64,000 nt of DNA, taken from Diphasiastrum complanatum (taxonomy: Eukaryota > Streptophyta > Lycopodiopsida > Lycopodiales > Lycopodiaceae). Location: positions 42,887,863 through 42,951,862 of the forward strand of contig CM055092.1 in the NCBI GenBank assembly GCA_029204225.1, in the 5' to 3' direction. Shown here piece by piece: positions 49,154 to 61,882 of the stretch. Under the pieces are notes generated by a model. The model made no database searches. It was not told the origin of the DNA and worked only from the letters and a program-made list of their open reading frames with translations. The translations under genes were made by a program, and so were the position numbers. Each line of letters opens with the position of its first letter. Position 1 is the stretch's first letter.

Positions 49154-49448
49154 TGTCGTAATACGGTGGTCATAAGCGGAGCGGAAGCTCGATTGCTCAT
49201 AGCGTAGGCGTGTAGGAATGGAAACGCAACAATTAGCAGCAGAAATATTCAAGTAGAAGAATTCATACAGATTGCGCAAATGAACGACACAATAGTGAGA
49301 CAAAAATTGCACTCTGATAAATATCAACAGTGAGTACAATGGCTTGAAGTAATAACTTCAGCTTGCTCCGAAATCATGTTGTCGGCCTTCTATTTTCAAG
49401 ATGCTCATTACTCAACGATTTTTAAGGTCGAGAATAAGAAATCTAACA
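49154..49448 (-). mobile_element. 5' LTR with ~600-bp internal deletion
   Basis: Matches 45019-45235, then jumps (AGCTTGCT|CCGAAATCATG) to sequence matching 45832-45911. The lost part corresponds to about 45236-45831 of the other LTR. Confidence 0.9.
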
Positions 49449-49521
49449 CACCAGACTGCACAATGTCGGGCTAGTGGATTCTTCTGAGCTAATACTGAGA
49501 ATGAAGGACAAACAAGGTCAG

Positions 49522-49904
49522 GTATCTGAATCAACCCTCAGTCGTCACTTCAACATTCCTATTGGAGGTATTTCACTTTTGCAATCATTGATGCTGAGGA
49601 GGATGTTTCCATAGAAGTACCAAAGGAGATTATTGATGGAAAAACATTTTTTTCCATAGATGTTGCATTTGGTGAAAGATTTTTGGTAGAAAATACTCTA
49701 AATGTGAATTCTTCAAGAATCGCCAACCATTATGAGAAGGTGGTTGATATGGATGTTGCTCTAGAAAGCTTTCTAGTCTTAGGTGATGATGAACAACACC
49801 ATGTTAAAAAAGGAGAGAAGATTGAAGAAATCAAGATAGAAGATTATTTAGATGAGTTTGATGGTGTTTGTGAGAAAAAAAAAAAGAAGGTATCAACCAT
49901 ATAG
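49522..49904 (+). CDS. acidic open frame of unknown function beside the copia insertion
   Basis: From just after a TGA near 49522 a frame stays open for ~127 codons: RYFTFAIIDAEEDVSIEVPK, GKTFFSIDVAFGERFLVENT, VDMDVALESFLVLGDDEQHH, EEIKIEDYLDEFDGVCEK, then KKKKKV before TAG 49902-49904. After that TAG the frame continues ~29 codons (PIVLEDDNEYIGEN...). There is no ATG near its start, so it may be an exon or the inside of a retrotransposon gene. No family recognised. Confidence 0.3.
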
Positions 49905-50044
49905 CCTATCGTCTTAGAGGATGATAATGAATACATAGGGGAGAATGAAATGCATAGTGTGGTCAAGCTTATTAAGGCCTTATTGTCCAAAAACAAAGTT
50001 TGATGGACATGTATGGTCTCACTATGTGACAAGCAATATATCTA

Positions 50045-51236
<1,192 letters not shown>

Positions 51237-51534
51237 CCCACTAGGCCTGCATTTTGAAGCCTTCCCAGCCCTTCACAGTTGATTTTTCCTTCATAAAAAT
51301 GCATTTTTATTTCAGCCTTTCTCGTGGGAAGTCTGATAATTTAAAAAATCCTTAGAGCGCCCTTCAAATTTAGTGAAATCCTTGATAATGAAAGTCCCTT
51401 TTATTTAACACCTTTCACCATGAAAGTATGTACTTGCTCTTCAAAACAATGTCTTTGGGTAAAGGGTAATTTGAATTTGGAGTAGGCCCCTTAGATGTAC
51501 GCATGGGGAGGAGGGCCATGCATGCTGCTTCCCA

Positions 51535-52366
51535 TGTGAAAAATGCAAAAATAAGCTTGGTAGAGGCCAAAAATATTGTATATAGATAAACACACATGTG
51601 TGGAGCCTATTCCCATGTGTGAAACTAGTGTACTTGTCATGTACCATAATCATATATGTTGTACATATGATTTAATTCAAGTTCTAGTGGCTAAAATGGC
51701 CAAAAACTAGTTTTCTAGATATATGACACATGACATCAATCTATTGATTGCATGAGAAAAATATTTTGGTTAGGTGTCATATCCCATGTGTAGAGGACAG
51801 CTCACACGTGTGGAATAAGCTGAAGTAGGCGAATTTTCACTTCTAGAAGATTTCCAAGTAGATCTCCATATAGAAGGAAAATGGACCAAAAGTGCTCAAA
51901 ATAGAAGGTTTTGTCCAAGTGTCAGTTTTGCATGATGAATCATCATATGACAAAGCACCTTCACACATGTGGGATCAGAGGGATGATCAGTGCCACGAGC
52001 TCCCATTTATTGTATATATAGAGCCACATTTGGCCATAATAATTGTGAGACACCAATCTTGGTTTTGGAAGCAATTTTGAGTGATTCTCTCCATTTGTCT
52101 ACATTTGTTTTGATTGTTTTGAGGTTCTATCAATGTGTACTTGATTTTTAGGTTGGAGTCCGTACTCAGACAGGGTTTCACACGTGTGAAACCATAAAGT
52201 ACACTTACCTTCAATTAATGATTGTTCTTGTTAGGATTTTGTGTCTAGGATTGATCTAGATTGATCTTAATTTGAAGTAGATTGATAGATCAAGTAATCT
52301 GACAACCAATCCCTCTTGAGGATCAGATTAGAATCCACTCTTGGTCCTTTTTGTACTTTTTGCACA
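51535..52366 (+). mobile_element. copia 5' LTR (family of the 17.8-21.3 kb element)
   Basis: 832 bp from TGTGAAAAATGC to TTTTTGCACA. It contains a TATA-like TTGTATATATAG (52009-52020) and several CACACGTGTG/CACATGTG palindromes (for example TTTCACACGTGTGAAACC at 52177). Matches the reverse complement of 17755-18576. Confidence 0.9.
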
Positions 52367-53155
52367 TGGTATCAGAGCCTAGTACAAGAGGTTTTGTTGA
52401 AATTGATAGGGTTAATTCAAATCAAAGCCAAAATTAGCAGTTTTTTAGAAACTAGTCAAATTTTGTGTAGCGAGTTGGATTTGATAGCTTTTTTACAAAA
52501 TTTTTGGTCCAGATCTTGTTGTGGGCTGTAGGAACTATTTTCACACGTGTGAGACCGTACAGCTCCGATTTTGACTGAGAAATTTCAAAAATGTGTAGAA
52601 TTTAACTCACATACCCAATTTGAGTGATTTTTGGTGCAAAATCAAGCATTTTCTATAGTGAATCTAATCCCTTGATTAGTTCTTGGATTAGATCAGCCAA
52701 AAAATTAAAATTGAAGCTTGAATTTGGTGCATTAATTGATCTTCTCTGATTTTTTGAGTGTATGTTGAAGTTGAGAGAGATTTTGCCAAAAATCATAGAT
52801 TAAGGAGTGATATGCAATGTGAGAGGATGAAATCCATTGTACCATCACTCTAGATTTGTTCAAGAGTGATAGGGTCAAGTTTAGAAGTATCAATTTGCTA
52901 GAAAACATCCTTGGATCTGTCCCAAGTGAAACCTTTGAGAGTTTCTAGTGCATATAGAGCATCTATGCAAATCTTTTGTAGAATTTGACATAGATTGGCT
53001 TAAATTGAGAGCTCCAGAAAAGAGATTGAGATCCAAGTCACATTGTTCAACCCTACTCAATTTGTTTGAGTGTTTGTGAGGTTTGAAAAGAGTCATTAAG
53101 GTGTCTATGGCAAATGTGTAGAGAGAGATCCAATTTTCTAAGAGTTCCTTCCAGT
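52367..53155 (+). other. perfect tRNA-iMet PBS and copia leader
   Basis: TGGTATCAGAGCC at 52367-52379, followed by a leader matching the reverse complement of about 20080-20600. No gag is reached before the composite repeat resumes at 53156; the 3' part and 3' LTR are absent. Confidence 0.85.
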
Positions 53156-53198
53156 CCACCCGCCGCGATGGGTGGGCTGTAAATTTTTTTTTTATATA

Positions 53199-53203
<5 letters not shown>

Positions 53204-53266
<63 letters not shown>
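53204..53266. repeat. (GT)n microsatellite
   Basis: About 63 bp of GT in the foldback centre, where copy 1 (10835-10882) has (TA)n instead. Confidence 0.97.
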
Positions 53267-53270
<4 letters not shown>

Positions 53271-53501
53271 CAGCCCACCTGCCGCGTGGGCTGTCTTACT
53301 TTTTTCATATCATTATTATTATGTGTATATCTATATATAAATTTAGTACATACACTTTTGTATGCATGGGTGAGGGGCAGTGCATCCTCCTCCCCTCACC
53401 CATGCATAAACATTTTTGGAACTAGAAATGATGGGGAGGAGGATGCATGTATGGGAAAAAGTATGCATGGCCCTCTTGCCCATGCATGCATATACATGGC
53501 C

Positions 53502-53658
<157 letters not shown>

Positions 53659-53870
53659 CACACACTGTGGCATCTTTATTGAGGGCAGGCAGAGCTTTAT
53701 TGAGGGCAGACAACTTTCTTGAGTTTCTTGAGGCATGGCATCTTTCTAGAGGGCGATCGAGAATAGCTAAATGCTCATGGAGATGGAGTTGGAGGAGGAG
53801 GAGATTGAGGCCATTCTCAGATCCTGCCCAAAAAGCAGCGGGTGGTGTGCATTTATCTTATGAGCATGAT

Positions 53871-54337
53871 TTATTATAAAACCTTGGGTTGTCTTTTCTT
53901 ATTACATTGTGATTTAGTTGTGAAAAATGTGTGGGGAGTTGTTGAGCTCCGGTTTAGTCAAGTCAATTATTTGATTTCTGACTATCGCTATTTTGAGAAT
54001 CTAGAGCAGTGGCTCAATGTATCTGGATGATGCCTGCTTATGCAAGAGTTTCAAATACTAGGAATACAAAACAAAGATTCAGAGGACATTTTTTCTTGGT
54101 TAAGTTACCTCTGCTATATAGCCTCTTGCGTAGCTTAATATATAATGTACAAGTTCGGAGGTAATAAAAACACCTTTCCGATAATTTATACCAAGAGTTT
54201 TGCATGATATTCATCTAAAACTGTCAGCAGCCTGGTCAGACTAGCAAGCATAAAAAACTTGTAAAGTTAAATGTACATAATAATTGTCTTCGTAATTAAA
54301 ATTGCTCTTTGATTCTACAACTAAGAAAGTGAACCAG
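53871..54337. other. no gene recognised
   Basis: AT-rich spacer between the composite unit and the gypsy LTR. No coding or element-specific signal seen. Confidence 0.45.
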
Positions 54338-55037
54338 CACCTTGCGTGTGTAAGTCCAATCCAATGATCACATAGTTATTTGATGATCAGTTCAAAGTTA
54401 ATAAAAGGACTTTAGGCCTTTTTGCGAGACTTTTAATGTCGCAGGGCCTAAATGTCAAGTTAGTGAATAAAGTCAGGTTTCCCTCCAATTTTGATGGTTC
54501 CCACACTTTTTTAAATTTGAATAAAAAGAGAGGCAAGACTGGACCAATAGGATTCAGAGGCCATGGTCCTCCTCTCTGCTATAAAAAGGGACCAACTCGA
54601 GTTGCTCTTGATGTTTATTTCTTCATTTCAATAAAGCAGATTGGTTCTCTTTAGAAATGGATTGATGACTGTCCTTGCTCTTCCTCTCTTTTCCTCAATT
54701 TCTCATGCTTTCTTTGGATTTTGCTAATTGTTGGATTTGATCATTATTGGGATTGCTATTTTTTTTATGCTTTTTGTGAGAGAGAAAGGGAGATAAAGAA
54801 AGAGTAAGTTTCTATCATTGTTGTGGATTTAGGGTTAATGAAAGTAGGGTTAATGGATGTAGTGTTAATGCTTGGTGTTAATGGATGTTAGTGTTAGATC
54901 CTCCATTCATGTTGAAATCTGAACTATACTATCGCTCTCATGGGAACGAACCTACGTGTGACAACTAACTTCATCTCCTTGATGCTAGATTGATTAGATC
55001 TTGGGTTGAGGATAGGCAAGGAAAGAAACCCACTACA
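54338..55037 (+). mobile_element. gypsy 5' LTR (left end approximate)
   Basis: GCACCTTGCGTGTGTAAGTCC, TATA box CTATAAAAAG (54579-54588), ATTTCAATAAAGC (polyadenylation-like, about 54625) and the end CACTACA before the PBS. Similar over most of its length to 24331-25030. Left boundary taken from where the two copies begin to match. Confidence 0.75.
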
Positions 55038-55041
55038 ATTT

Positions 55042-55059
55042 TGGCACCGTTGCCGAGGA
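55042..55059 (+). other. tRNA-Asp-type primer-binding site
   Basis: TGGCACCGTTGCCGAGGA differs from the canonical TGGCGCCGTTGCCGGGGA at two positions, both G-to-A. This PBS is typical of the Tat/Athila side of plant Ty3/gypsy elements and agrees with the integrase style downstream. Confidence 0.8.
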
Positions 55060-56245
55060 GCTATGCCAATTTTTCAGTTTGCAGCATGTTTGGTTGATGG
55101 TTAGCTTGCATTAGGCATCTGGTCGTGGCATGAATAGTGTTAGATCTACATTTTAGGTTAGTTTGGGATTGATTTTGCCTGATTTGAGTGGATTTGCTTG
55201 CTTGAAATCTAATCCGATTGTTAAACAGAGAAACCTATTCAGATCACCAATCTTAAGATCCATTTGGATCTGAGATATAAGAGAAAATTGGTCAAATATG
55301 TCAGATTTGGTCAAAAAGAGACAAAAAAGCATCATCAGAGCTTAGAACTTTTTACCCTCTTTCAGGAAACCTTCGCCGAGTTGCAAAGACCTTTGGTTTT
55401 GTTCACAGAACCTTCGATTTGAAGGACAAAGATTAATTCCCAACAGATTTCAGAAACATCAGAAAAACCGTCAAAAAACAGCAAAAAATTATCAAAACCC
55501 TAAAAATACAGAAAATAAACCTTTTCTTAGAAGTGATTCAGATCTATTTACTGCCAGTCGGCGAAAAATAATACCAAAAATAGAAAGGGTTTCAGAGAAT
55601 CAGTTGTCATATTGTCATATTTTTGTCAAAAAAAGTCATTTTTTTGCAAAATTATCAGTATTACTCTTGATCTTTTGCCATAACCTTCGTCGAGTTTCCA
55701 AAACATTCTATTTATGAAAAAATACTATTTTTGAGTTCGGCAAAGATTCTTCTTGATCAGATCATAGAAAATCTTGAATTTTACCCTCGTCAGACAATAG
55801 AAACCGTATTTCCTTGTGTCAGAAACCTTCGTCCGGTTTTTCATAGTTTTATCTGTGTCAGATCTTTCACCAAAGATGTCGGCAAAGGTTATTTCTCAAG
55901 AAATTGTCAAAAAAGTTGTTTTGAGGGTTTTTTTTTTCCAAAATAGCACTGTTTCCTTCGCCGAGCCAACCTTCGCCTAGTGAACTTCGCCAGTCCTATT
56001 TTTAGTTTCTGATTTTCTAGATCAAGTCTCTGTCAAAATTTGGATCAAATCTGATATATTCTAAATTGGATTCTGAGAGATTTATTATTTTTGAGAAGTA
56101 TCGATTGATCGAATTTCGAAAAGTTTTTTTATCATATAGAGTCAGATTCTTGAAAAAGAGAATAGATCTAGCAAATTTGATCTGAGATAGTTTTTGAAAA
56201 AATTTAGATCCAATCTCATTGTCCGCTTGATCTAAATTTGTAAAG
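55060..56245 (+). other. gypsy leader with repeated AACCTTCG(C/T)CGAG words
   Basis: About 1.2 kb non-coding. The word occurs near 55368, 55683, 55817 (variant), 55954 and 55970. Ends at the gag ATG 56246. Confidence 0.7.
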
Positions 56246-57388
56246 ATGGTTGTCCCTAGAGCTGCTCCACAGGAGGTCAATCCAATTATTGTTGGAAGAG
56301 CACCCCGATTAGATCTACCCAAGTATAGTGGATTAACAGATCCAGTTAGATTTCTTCATATCTATGTTGAATCTTGTGAGGTCTATGGTGAGATTTATCC
56401 TCAAGATAAACTTAAGCTGTTTCCTATGGCCTTAATAGGCGCAGCACAAGATTGGTACTATAACCAAGATGCAATAGAGCATACAGTTTGAGAGGTTGTT
56501 AAACGAGCCCTTATCACACGGTTCAAACCGTGGAAGTTTATGGAAGACCCTTTCCTACTTTCAAGTAAAGTTAAAATGAGAAAGTAGGAAATGGTTCGAG
56601 ATTACATCGAAAGGGTGAAACGTCTCAGATCTGAATGCGAACCTGAGTTGATTAAGGAAAATGCCATGATTATGTGATTTTTGTCAGGTCTACCTAAACG
56701 GATCATACGTGAGCTGAAACGCCATAATGAGTACGCACTTTTGCAAAATGCTATGGACGATGCAATTCGGGAGGAGGATGAAGATTCAGATAATGAGCCA
56801 AATGTCAGTATGTTGCCTTATACAGCAGGGCAGACTACTACGACATCCACCATTATTGCATCAATAAATGCCAATGCTACTGTAGAAATGATACTCAATG
56901 AGTTCGAGAAACTTGGGAAGACCCAGGAGAAACAAATGGAAAAGTTGCAGTTGCAATTTGATGAGAAGATCAAAGCATTGAAAAATTTTCACGGAGAAGC
57001 AAACAAGGAACTTGAGAAGGTTGCAAAGACTTTTCCTACCAGGAAAAATATCTGGTTTTCTATTTGTACAGGAAATCACACAGTGAACGAGTGTCCACAA
57101 TTGAAAAAAAGAATGGAAATCAGTTTATGCCATCTGTGTATTTCACCTAACCATGAGACTGTTTTTTGCAACTTCAACCCTCGGATAATTCAGCAACGGT
57201 ATGCCCAGATAGGATACCGAGAACCACGATATGGAGGAAATCCATCAGCAAGACTACGACAATCTACTCTTGGATATCCGGAACGTTTAGCTTTGCCAGC
57301 TCCACCAAAACACTCCGCTCTTCCTGCCAATTTGATGGAACCAGAACCTTACGGAAGTGCTGAGCAATGGAGCTATGGTAATGATTAG
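56246..57388 (+). pseudogene. gag: gypsy gag
   Basis: MVVPRAAPQEVNPIIVGRAP, LDLPKYSGLTDPVRFLHIY, KLKLFPMALIGAAQDWYY (retrotransposon gag core), DYIERVKRLRSECEPELI, SGLPKRIIRELKRHNEY, then a coiled-coil stretch (FEKLGKTQEKQMEKLQLQ) and a Cys-rich tail. Stops: TGA 56489-56491, TAG near 56586, TGA 56675-56677. At the two TGA sites the sister element at 63215-63592 has Trp (TGG). Confidence 0.9.
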
Positions 57389-58213
57389 GAAGGTGGATCT
57401 TCAGAACAATATGCCATTTATGCTGCTGCTCAACAACAAGCCTCAAGAAGTTGGACCAGAGCACCACTTGGATAATTTGCATGTGGAGAAAATCATAGAG
57501 TTGCAGAATGTCCAAATAAAGAAAAATTTGTACCATTTTGTCGTGATTGTGGATATGGGCATTGTTATAAAGACTGTCCAACAAGACCGAAGCCACCACC
57601 AGCTATAGCACCTATAAATTTGATAACAATCAAGCAAGGATCAGTAGCTCGGAATAAACCAAGTTTGATGGTGGTCACCAGAGCACAAAAGCAAAAAGAA
57701 CCAGTAGTGGATCCAGTACCTGTTGATTCTATACCATTGAACGATACACCAACAACATCGAAAGTCTATCCCAATCTTAATGCAGAAAAACGAAGATATT
57801 AGGATATGAGACAGTGGAGTAAACATCTGCAAGAAGAAGAGGAACTTGAAGCTGCTAAAGTAACAGCTGAAGTTCGGTCTTCACCATTGCAGCCTCCAAG
57901 AAATTTACGTATGGATATGAATGATCAATTACATCATCATGAAGAACCCTTCAAGATGACTGAACTGGAAGCACCGCATACAGAATTACTGATGAACATT
58001 TTGTCTAGCAAAATCAATATTTCATTGAGAGAGTTCCTAAAGTTGGTGCCAAAAGCAAAAGAAGTCTTAGTGCAAAAATTAGCTCAAGAAGAACCAGAGT
58101 CCATCAGGAGCCACTTTTTTGTGCTGGATTTGAAGAATCTAATGATGTACTCCATGTTGGAGCCGCTTGGGAGAAAGTATTTAAAAGATGCCGCAAATAT
58201 CAGACTTCTCTAA
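57389..58213 (+). pseudogene. gypsy nucleocapsid knuckles and pre-protease region
   Basis: After a stop: a G.F.CGENHRVAECP knuckle and FCRDCGYGHCYKDCP (CX2CX3HX4C), then a Pro/Lys-rich linker (LMVVTRAQKQKEPVVDPVP) and, past a TAG near 57800, an acidic region with LREFLKLVPKAKEVL. No DTG/DSG protease site is seen. The end (VLDLKNLMMYSM) looks like a decayed Y(V/L)DDLMMYS palm motif, so protease and the first part of RT are deleted in between. Confidence 0.8.
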
Positions 58214-60277
58214 ATCCGAAAAAATGCCAAATATGGGTTTCGCACGGAGTTGTGCTTGGACATGTGATATCAAGACATGGTATTGTCACAGATTATTCTA
58301 AGATCAAAGTTATTGTGGAATTGCCACCGCCAACAACAATTCGAGGAGTTTATGTGTTTATGGGTCATGCAAACTACTATCGAATTTTTATTATCTTTTT
58401 TGCGGATTTAGCATGACCTATATACAAACTAACTATTGTTCCTATTTGGACAGTAGAGGCGTTAGAAGCCTTTGAAAAGTTAAAAAAAGCATTAACTTCA
58501 GCACCAATACTGCGTTCTCCAGATTGGACGATAGAGTTTCGTGTTCATACGGATGCCTCAAAATATGCCATTGGATCAGTTTTGACGCAGCCAAATGACT
58601 ATAAGAAGGATTATCCTATACGATTTGCAAGCAGACAGCTTACAGATCCAGAAAAGAATTATTCAACAACAGAACATGAAGCGCTAGCCATGATTTTTTC
58701 TGTTCGGAAGATTCGTCACTACCTCATGGAAACACACATTGTAATTTATACGGATCATCAACCGTTACTTTACTTGGTAAACAAGACATGCAATACTGGA
58801 TGTATTGCAAGATGGTTATTATTATTGACTGAATTTGACTTTCGGATTGTGGTTCGAAAGGGAAAGAAACATTATCTATCCGATCACGTTTCGCGAATTG
58901 AATCCGCACCAGTCAATACTGAAGTGGATGATGAACTGCCAGATGCTGCGTTGTTCTACGTTGAAGCAGTACTTGAGTGGGCGACAGATATTGTTGAGTA
59001 CCTGATGCTAGGACAACCGAATGACTCTTTGCCAAAAGTATAGAAGAGACAATTGATTCATAAGGCTCAACCTTATCAATTAATTGCAGGGCAATTGTAC
59101 CATCATGGATCAGATAATATTTTACAAAGGTGTGTTTTACCACATGAAGTACCAGATTTAATCATGTTTTCACATAATGGCATCGGTGGAGGACACTTTT
59201 CTACAGATATTACTGTTCGTAAACTTTTGCAATCCGGTTGTTGGTGGCCTACGCTTCATAAGAACACAAAATTTTTTATTCAGACATGTGATGTTTGCCA
59301 GTGAGCACGACAGCCTACTTGACAGAATTATGAACCCTTGCATCCGGTTTTATCGCAAGCTCCGTTTGAAAAATGTTGACTGGATTATGTTGGTCCTATT
59401 CATCCTACCGCACAAGGATCTCAGGCTCGATACATTATCATCGCAACTGATCATATGACCAAGTGAGTTGAAGCCAAAGCTGTCAAAGTGGCTGATGCGA
59501 AATCTACGGCCAAGTTTCTATATGAAAATATTATAATCAGATTTGGATGTCCGATTGAAATTGTCAGTGACTGGGGTACACACTTTGTTAATCAAACAAT
59601 AAAGTGTTTATTGGAAGATTTTTTTGTTATACAAAGATTTAGTACTCCCTACTATCCCAGAGGAAATGGCAAGCCGAATCTTCCAATAAGATTCTCTGCA
59701 CCATTATGACAAAGATAGTTGAAGCAAGTCGGTCCAACTGGGAACATAAACTATATGCAGCATTATGGGCATTCAGAACCGCTTACAAAAATAGTACAAA
59801 TCAAACACCTTTTCAACTGGTTTATGGTCAAGATGTTGTTATGCCAATTGAAGTTTTAATCCCATCTTTACGCATAGCAGCCACAAAACAATTAAATGAT
59901 GATATGTCTTTACAACTCCGTCATGAAGCGTTGCAGAAATTATGTGAAACCCGATTGATGGCAGTTCATGCCCTAGCAGCAGAGAAAGCCCACCGCAAGG
60001 CATGGCACGATCGTCGATTGCGCAAAAAAGATCTGAAAGCATGAGATTTTGTATTGATGTACAAAACCAAGCTGGTCAAGGGTAAGTTGAAGTTTACTTG
60101 TAAAGGCCTGTATAAAGTGAAGAAAATCCTAAACTATGGTGCAGTAATTCTTGAGCACTTGGAGTGAAGAAAATCCTAAACTATGGTGCAGTAATTCTTG
60201 AGCACTTCGATACTCCGGTAAATGGCAGCCGATTACGCAAGTTTTGGCAGCCTGCTCTGCCAGTTCAGCAAGCCTGA
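58214..60277 (+). pseudogene. pol: gypsy RT C-terminus, RNase H and integrase
   Basis: SLNPKKCQIWVSHGVVLGHVIS and GHANYYRIF (RT thumb), WTIEFRVHTDASKYAIGSVL (RNase H Asp), NYSTTEHEALAMIFSV (Glu), IVIYTDHQPLLYL (Asp). Then the integrase zinc region (SHNGIGGGHFSTDI, LLQSGCWWPTLHKN, TCDVCQ), DYVGPIHP, IEIVSDWGTHFVNQ and a broken YYPRGNGK where Glu is lost. ALWAFRTAYKNSTNQTPFQ and KAWHDRRLRKK mark its C-terminus. Many stops; RNase H catalytic residues remain. Confidence 0.92.
60116..60209 (+). repeat. 47-bp tandem duplication inside gypsy integrase C-terminus
   Basis: AGTGAAGAAAATCC...GAGCACTT occurs twice with a 47-bp period (60116 and 60163). 47 is not a multiple of three, so it shifts the frame. 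The sister element (61950-62040 region) has one copy. Confidence 0.9.
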
Positions 60278-61027
60278 TCTCAATATATTTTTTGATTTTA
60301 TTTGTTTTTCAATTTTTTATTTTCAGTATTTAATTTGCTGAGTTTTTTGGAAAAAGACAGTTAAAGAAAAAAAAAACAAAAAATAAAGAAAGACTGATGA
60401 GCAAAAGTCAAGAAGTCATCAGCATAAGAAAAATGAAGCACAGTATTTTTGATGGACAATGACTTAGAAAATCTCTGATATGGGCAGATTTGGCCTAATA
60501 CAATACTAGAAACCTTCGTTGAGCTCTCAGACTGTACATCCACCCTTGATTTATCTAAATTGAGGTGGGTGAAGGTTCCTGACAAGAGAAAATTCAATTT
60601 TTGAGTCAGACGAATGTTCAGCGATATGCCATTTTGGGAACCTTTGTCGAGCATCATAACCTCATTATGAACCTTCGTCGACCTGCTAGATGATTTTAAA
60701 ATGTCAAAATTAGGTTGCCCATAGGTTCAGATTGTGAAAAAATGCATTTATGACAGTACCTGGACGAAGGATCCTCTTGGACGAAGGTTCATCCTTCGTC
60801 AGCCTTGAAAAACGTTCGCCTGATAGGTTCAGATCCCTAGAAACCTTCGCCAAGATTTTTATAGCCTATTTTTATAGTACTGCACATGCCTGCAAATTTT
60901 TGTTCAGAACTGATTCTCACTTGTACTAGCGAAGCTCTTGCAAATTTTTCTTGCGACAAAGCCTTCCAAATTTTCTGCATTGCCTTCTGATACACTTTCA
61001 CGTGTTTATATTTCCTTTCTGATCATC
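60278..61027 (+). other. gypsy post-pol untranslated region
   Basis: AT-rich then repeat-rich. 60280-60740 is the inverted counterpart of 61430-61880. AACCTTCG(T/C)(C/T)GAG-type words near 60505, 60648, 60668 and 60838. No frame supported before 61028. Confidence 0.6.
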
Positions 61028-61446
61028 ATGTCTTCTATCGATACTTCCCAGTCTCCACGCTATACTATCCATCGTGATGTCCCATCTGCAATGGACATCA
61101 TGATTCTTCCTAGCACAAGCATGGTCCTCAGTGGATGACCCTTGCGGAGTCTCTACTCACTACAATGGGTATTCATGAGAGAGTCTTTTTGGGTCGTATC
61201 AATATGGATTTCATCACTCTTGCCTTTAGTACGTGGAAGGAAGAGAAATCCAAATTCTATATCACTTTCCAAGGAGCCACACACAAGGTGCACGTCACGA
61301 AGGCCGCCCTTGCAGCCCTAGGAATATCATCTGATACGCAGGCCTCACCCAATCACAAGTACGCCAAACAGGCCATCAAGCCATTTATTGACCTCACCAA
61401 CGATCTGCACTGGACCATGTCATATGTGTATTTTTCCGAGATTTGA
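61028..61446 (+). pseudogene. open frame downstream of gypsy pol (third-ORF position)
   Basis: MSSIDTSQSPRYTIHRDVPS... runs 36 codons to TGA 61136-61138, which overlaps ATG 61135 of a second frame (MTLAESLLTTMGIHERVFLG, EEKSKFYITFQGATHKVHV, KAALAALGIS) to 61446. The second part recalls the 'putative plant transposon protein' type found in Athila-like elements (F...G..V....AALGI), on weak resemblance. The two pieces were probably one frame split by a one-base change. Its 3' end coincides with the start of the inverted second element, so it is likely truncated. Confidence 0.4.
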
Positions 61447-61882
61447 GGCTATGGCTAGCCTAATTTTGATATTTTAAGACCATCTAGCATGTCAGTGAAG
61501 GTTCATAATGAGGGTAAGGTGCTCGGCGAAGGTTTCCAAAATGACATATTGATGATCATTTGCCTAGCTCAAAAAATGGGCTTTTCCTGGTTAAGTACCT
61601 TTGCCCACCTCAATATAGACATATCTGAAGTGGATGTATAGTCTAAAAGCTCAGCGAAAGTTTCTAAAACTGTATAGGCCACATCTAACCAAAACAGTGT
61701 TTTTACATGTCATTTTCCATCAAAATACTATCCTTCGTTTTTCCCATGCTGATGACTTTTCTGACTTTTGCTCATCAGTCTTTTCTCAAATTCTTTTTTT
61801 TTCTGTCTTTTCCAAAAAAACTCAACAATTAAATATTGAAATCAAAAAATTGAAAAACAAATAAATTAAAAAATCATTGAGA

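Larger units (their letters stand above)
45019..49448 (-). mobile_element. end-to-end copia element with perfect 5-bp target-site duplication
   Basis: Runs TGTCATAATACGG ... AAATCTAACA on plus and is flanked by CACCA on both sides (45014-45018 and 49449-49453). Order on minus: 5' LTR (49154-49448), decayed PBS (TAGTATTAGAAC), gag, partial protease/integrase, RT, RNase H tail, polypurine tract (AAGGGGGAG, about 45912-45920) and 3' LTR (45019-45911). Three internal deletions are visible: in the 5' LTR (~600 bp), between gag and protease, and in RNase H. Relatives: 9251-9889 and 13563-13875. Confidence 0.93.
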
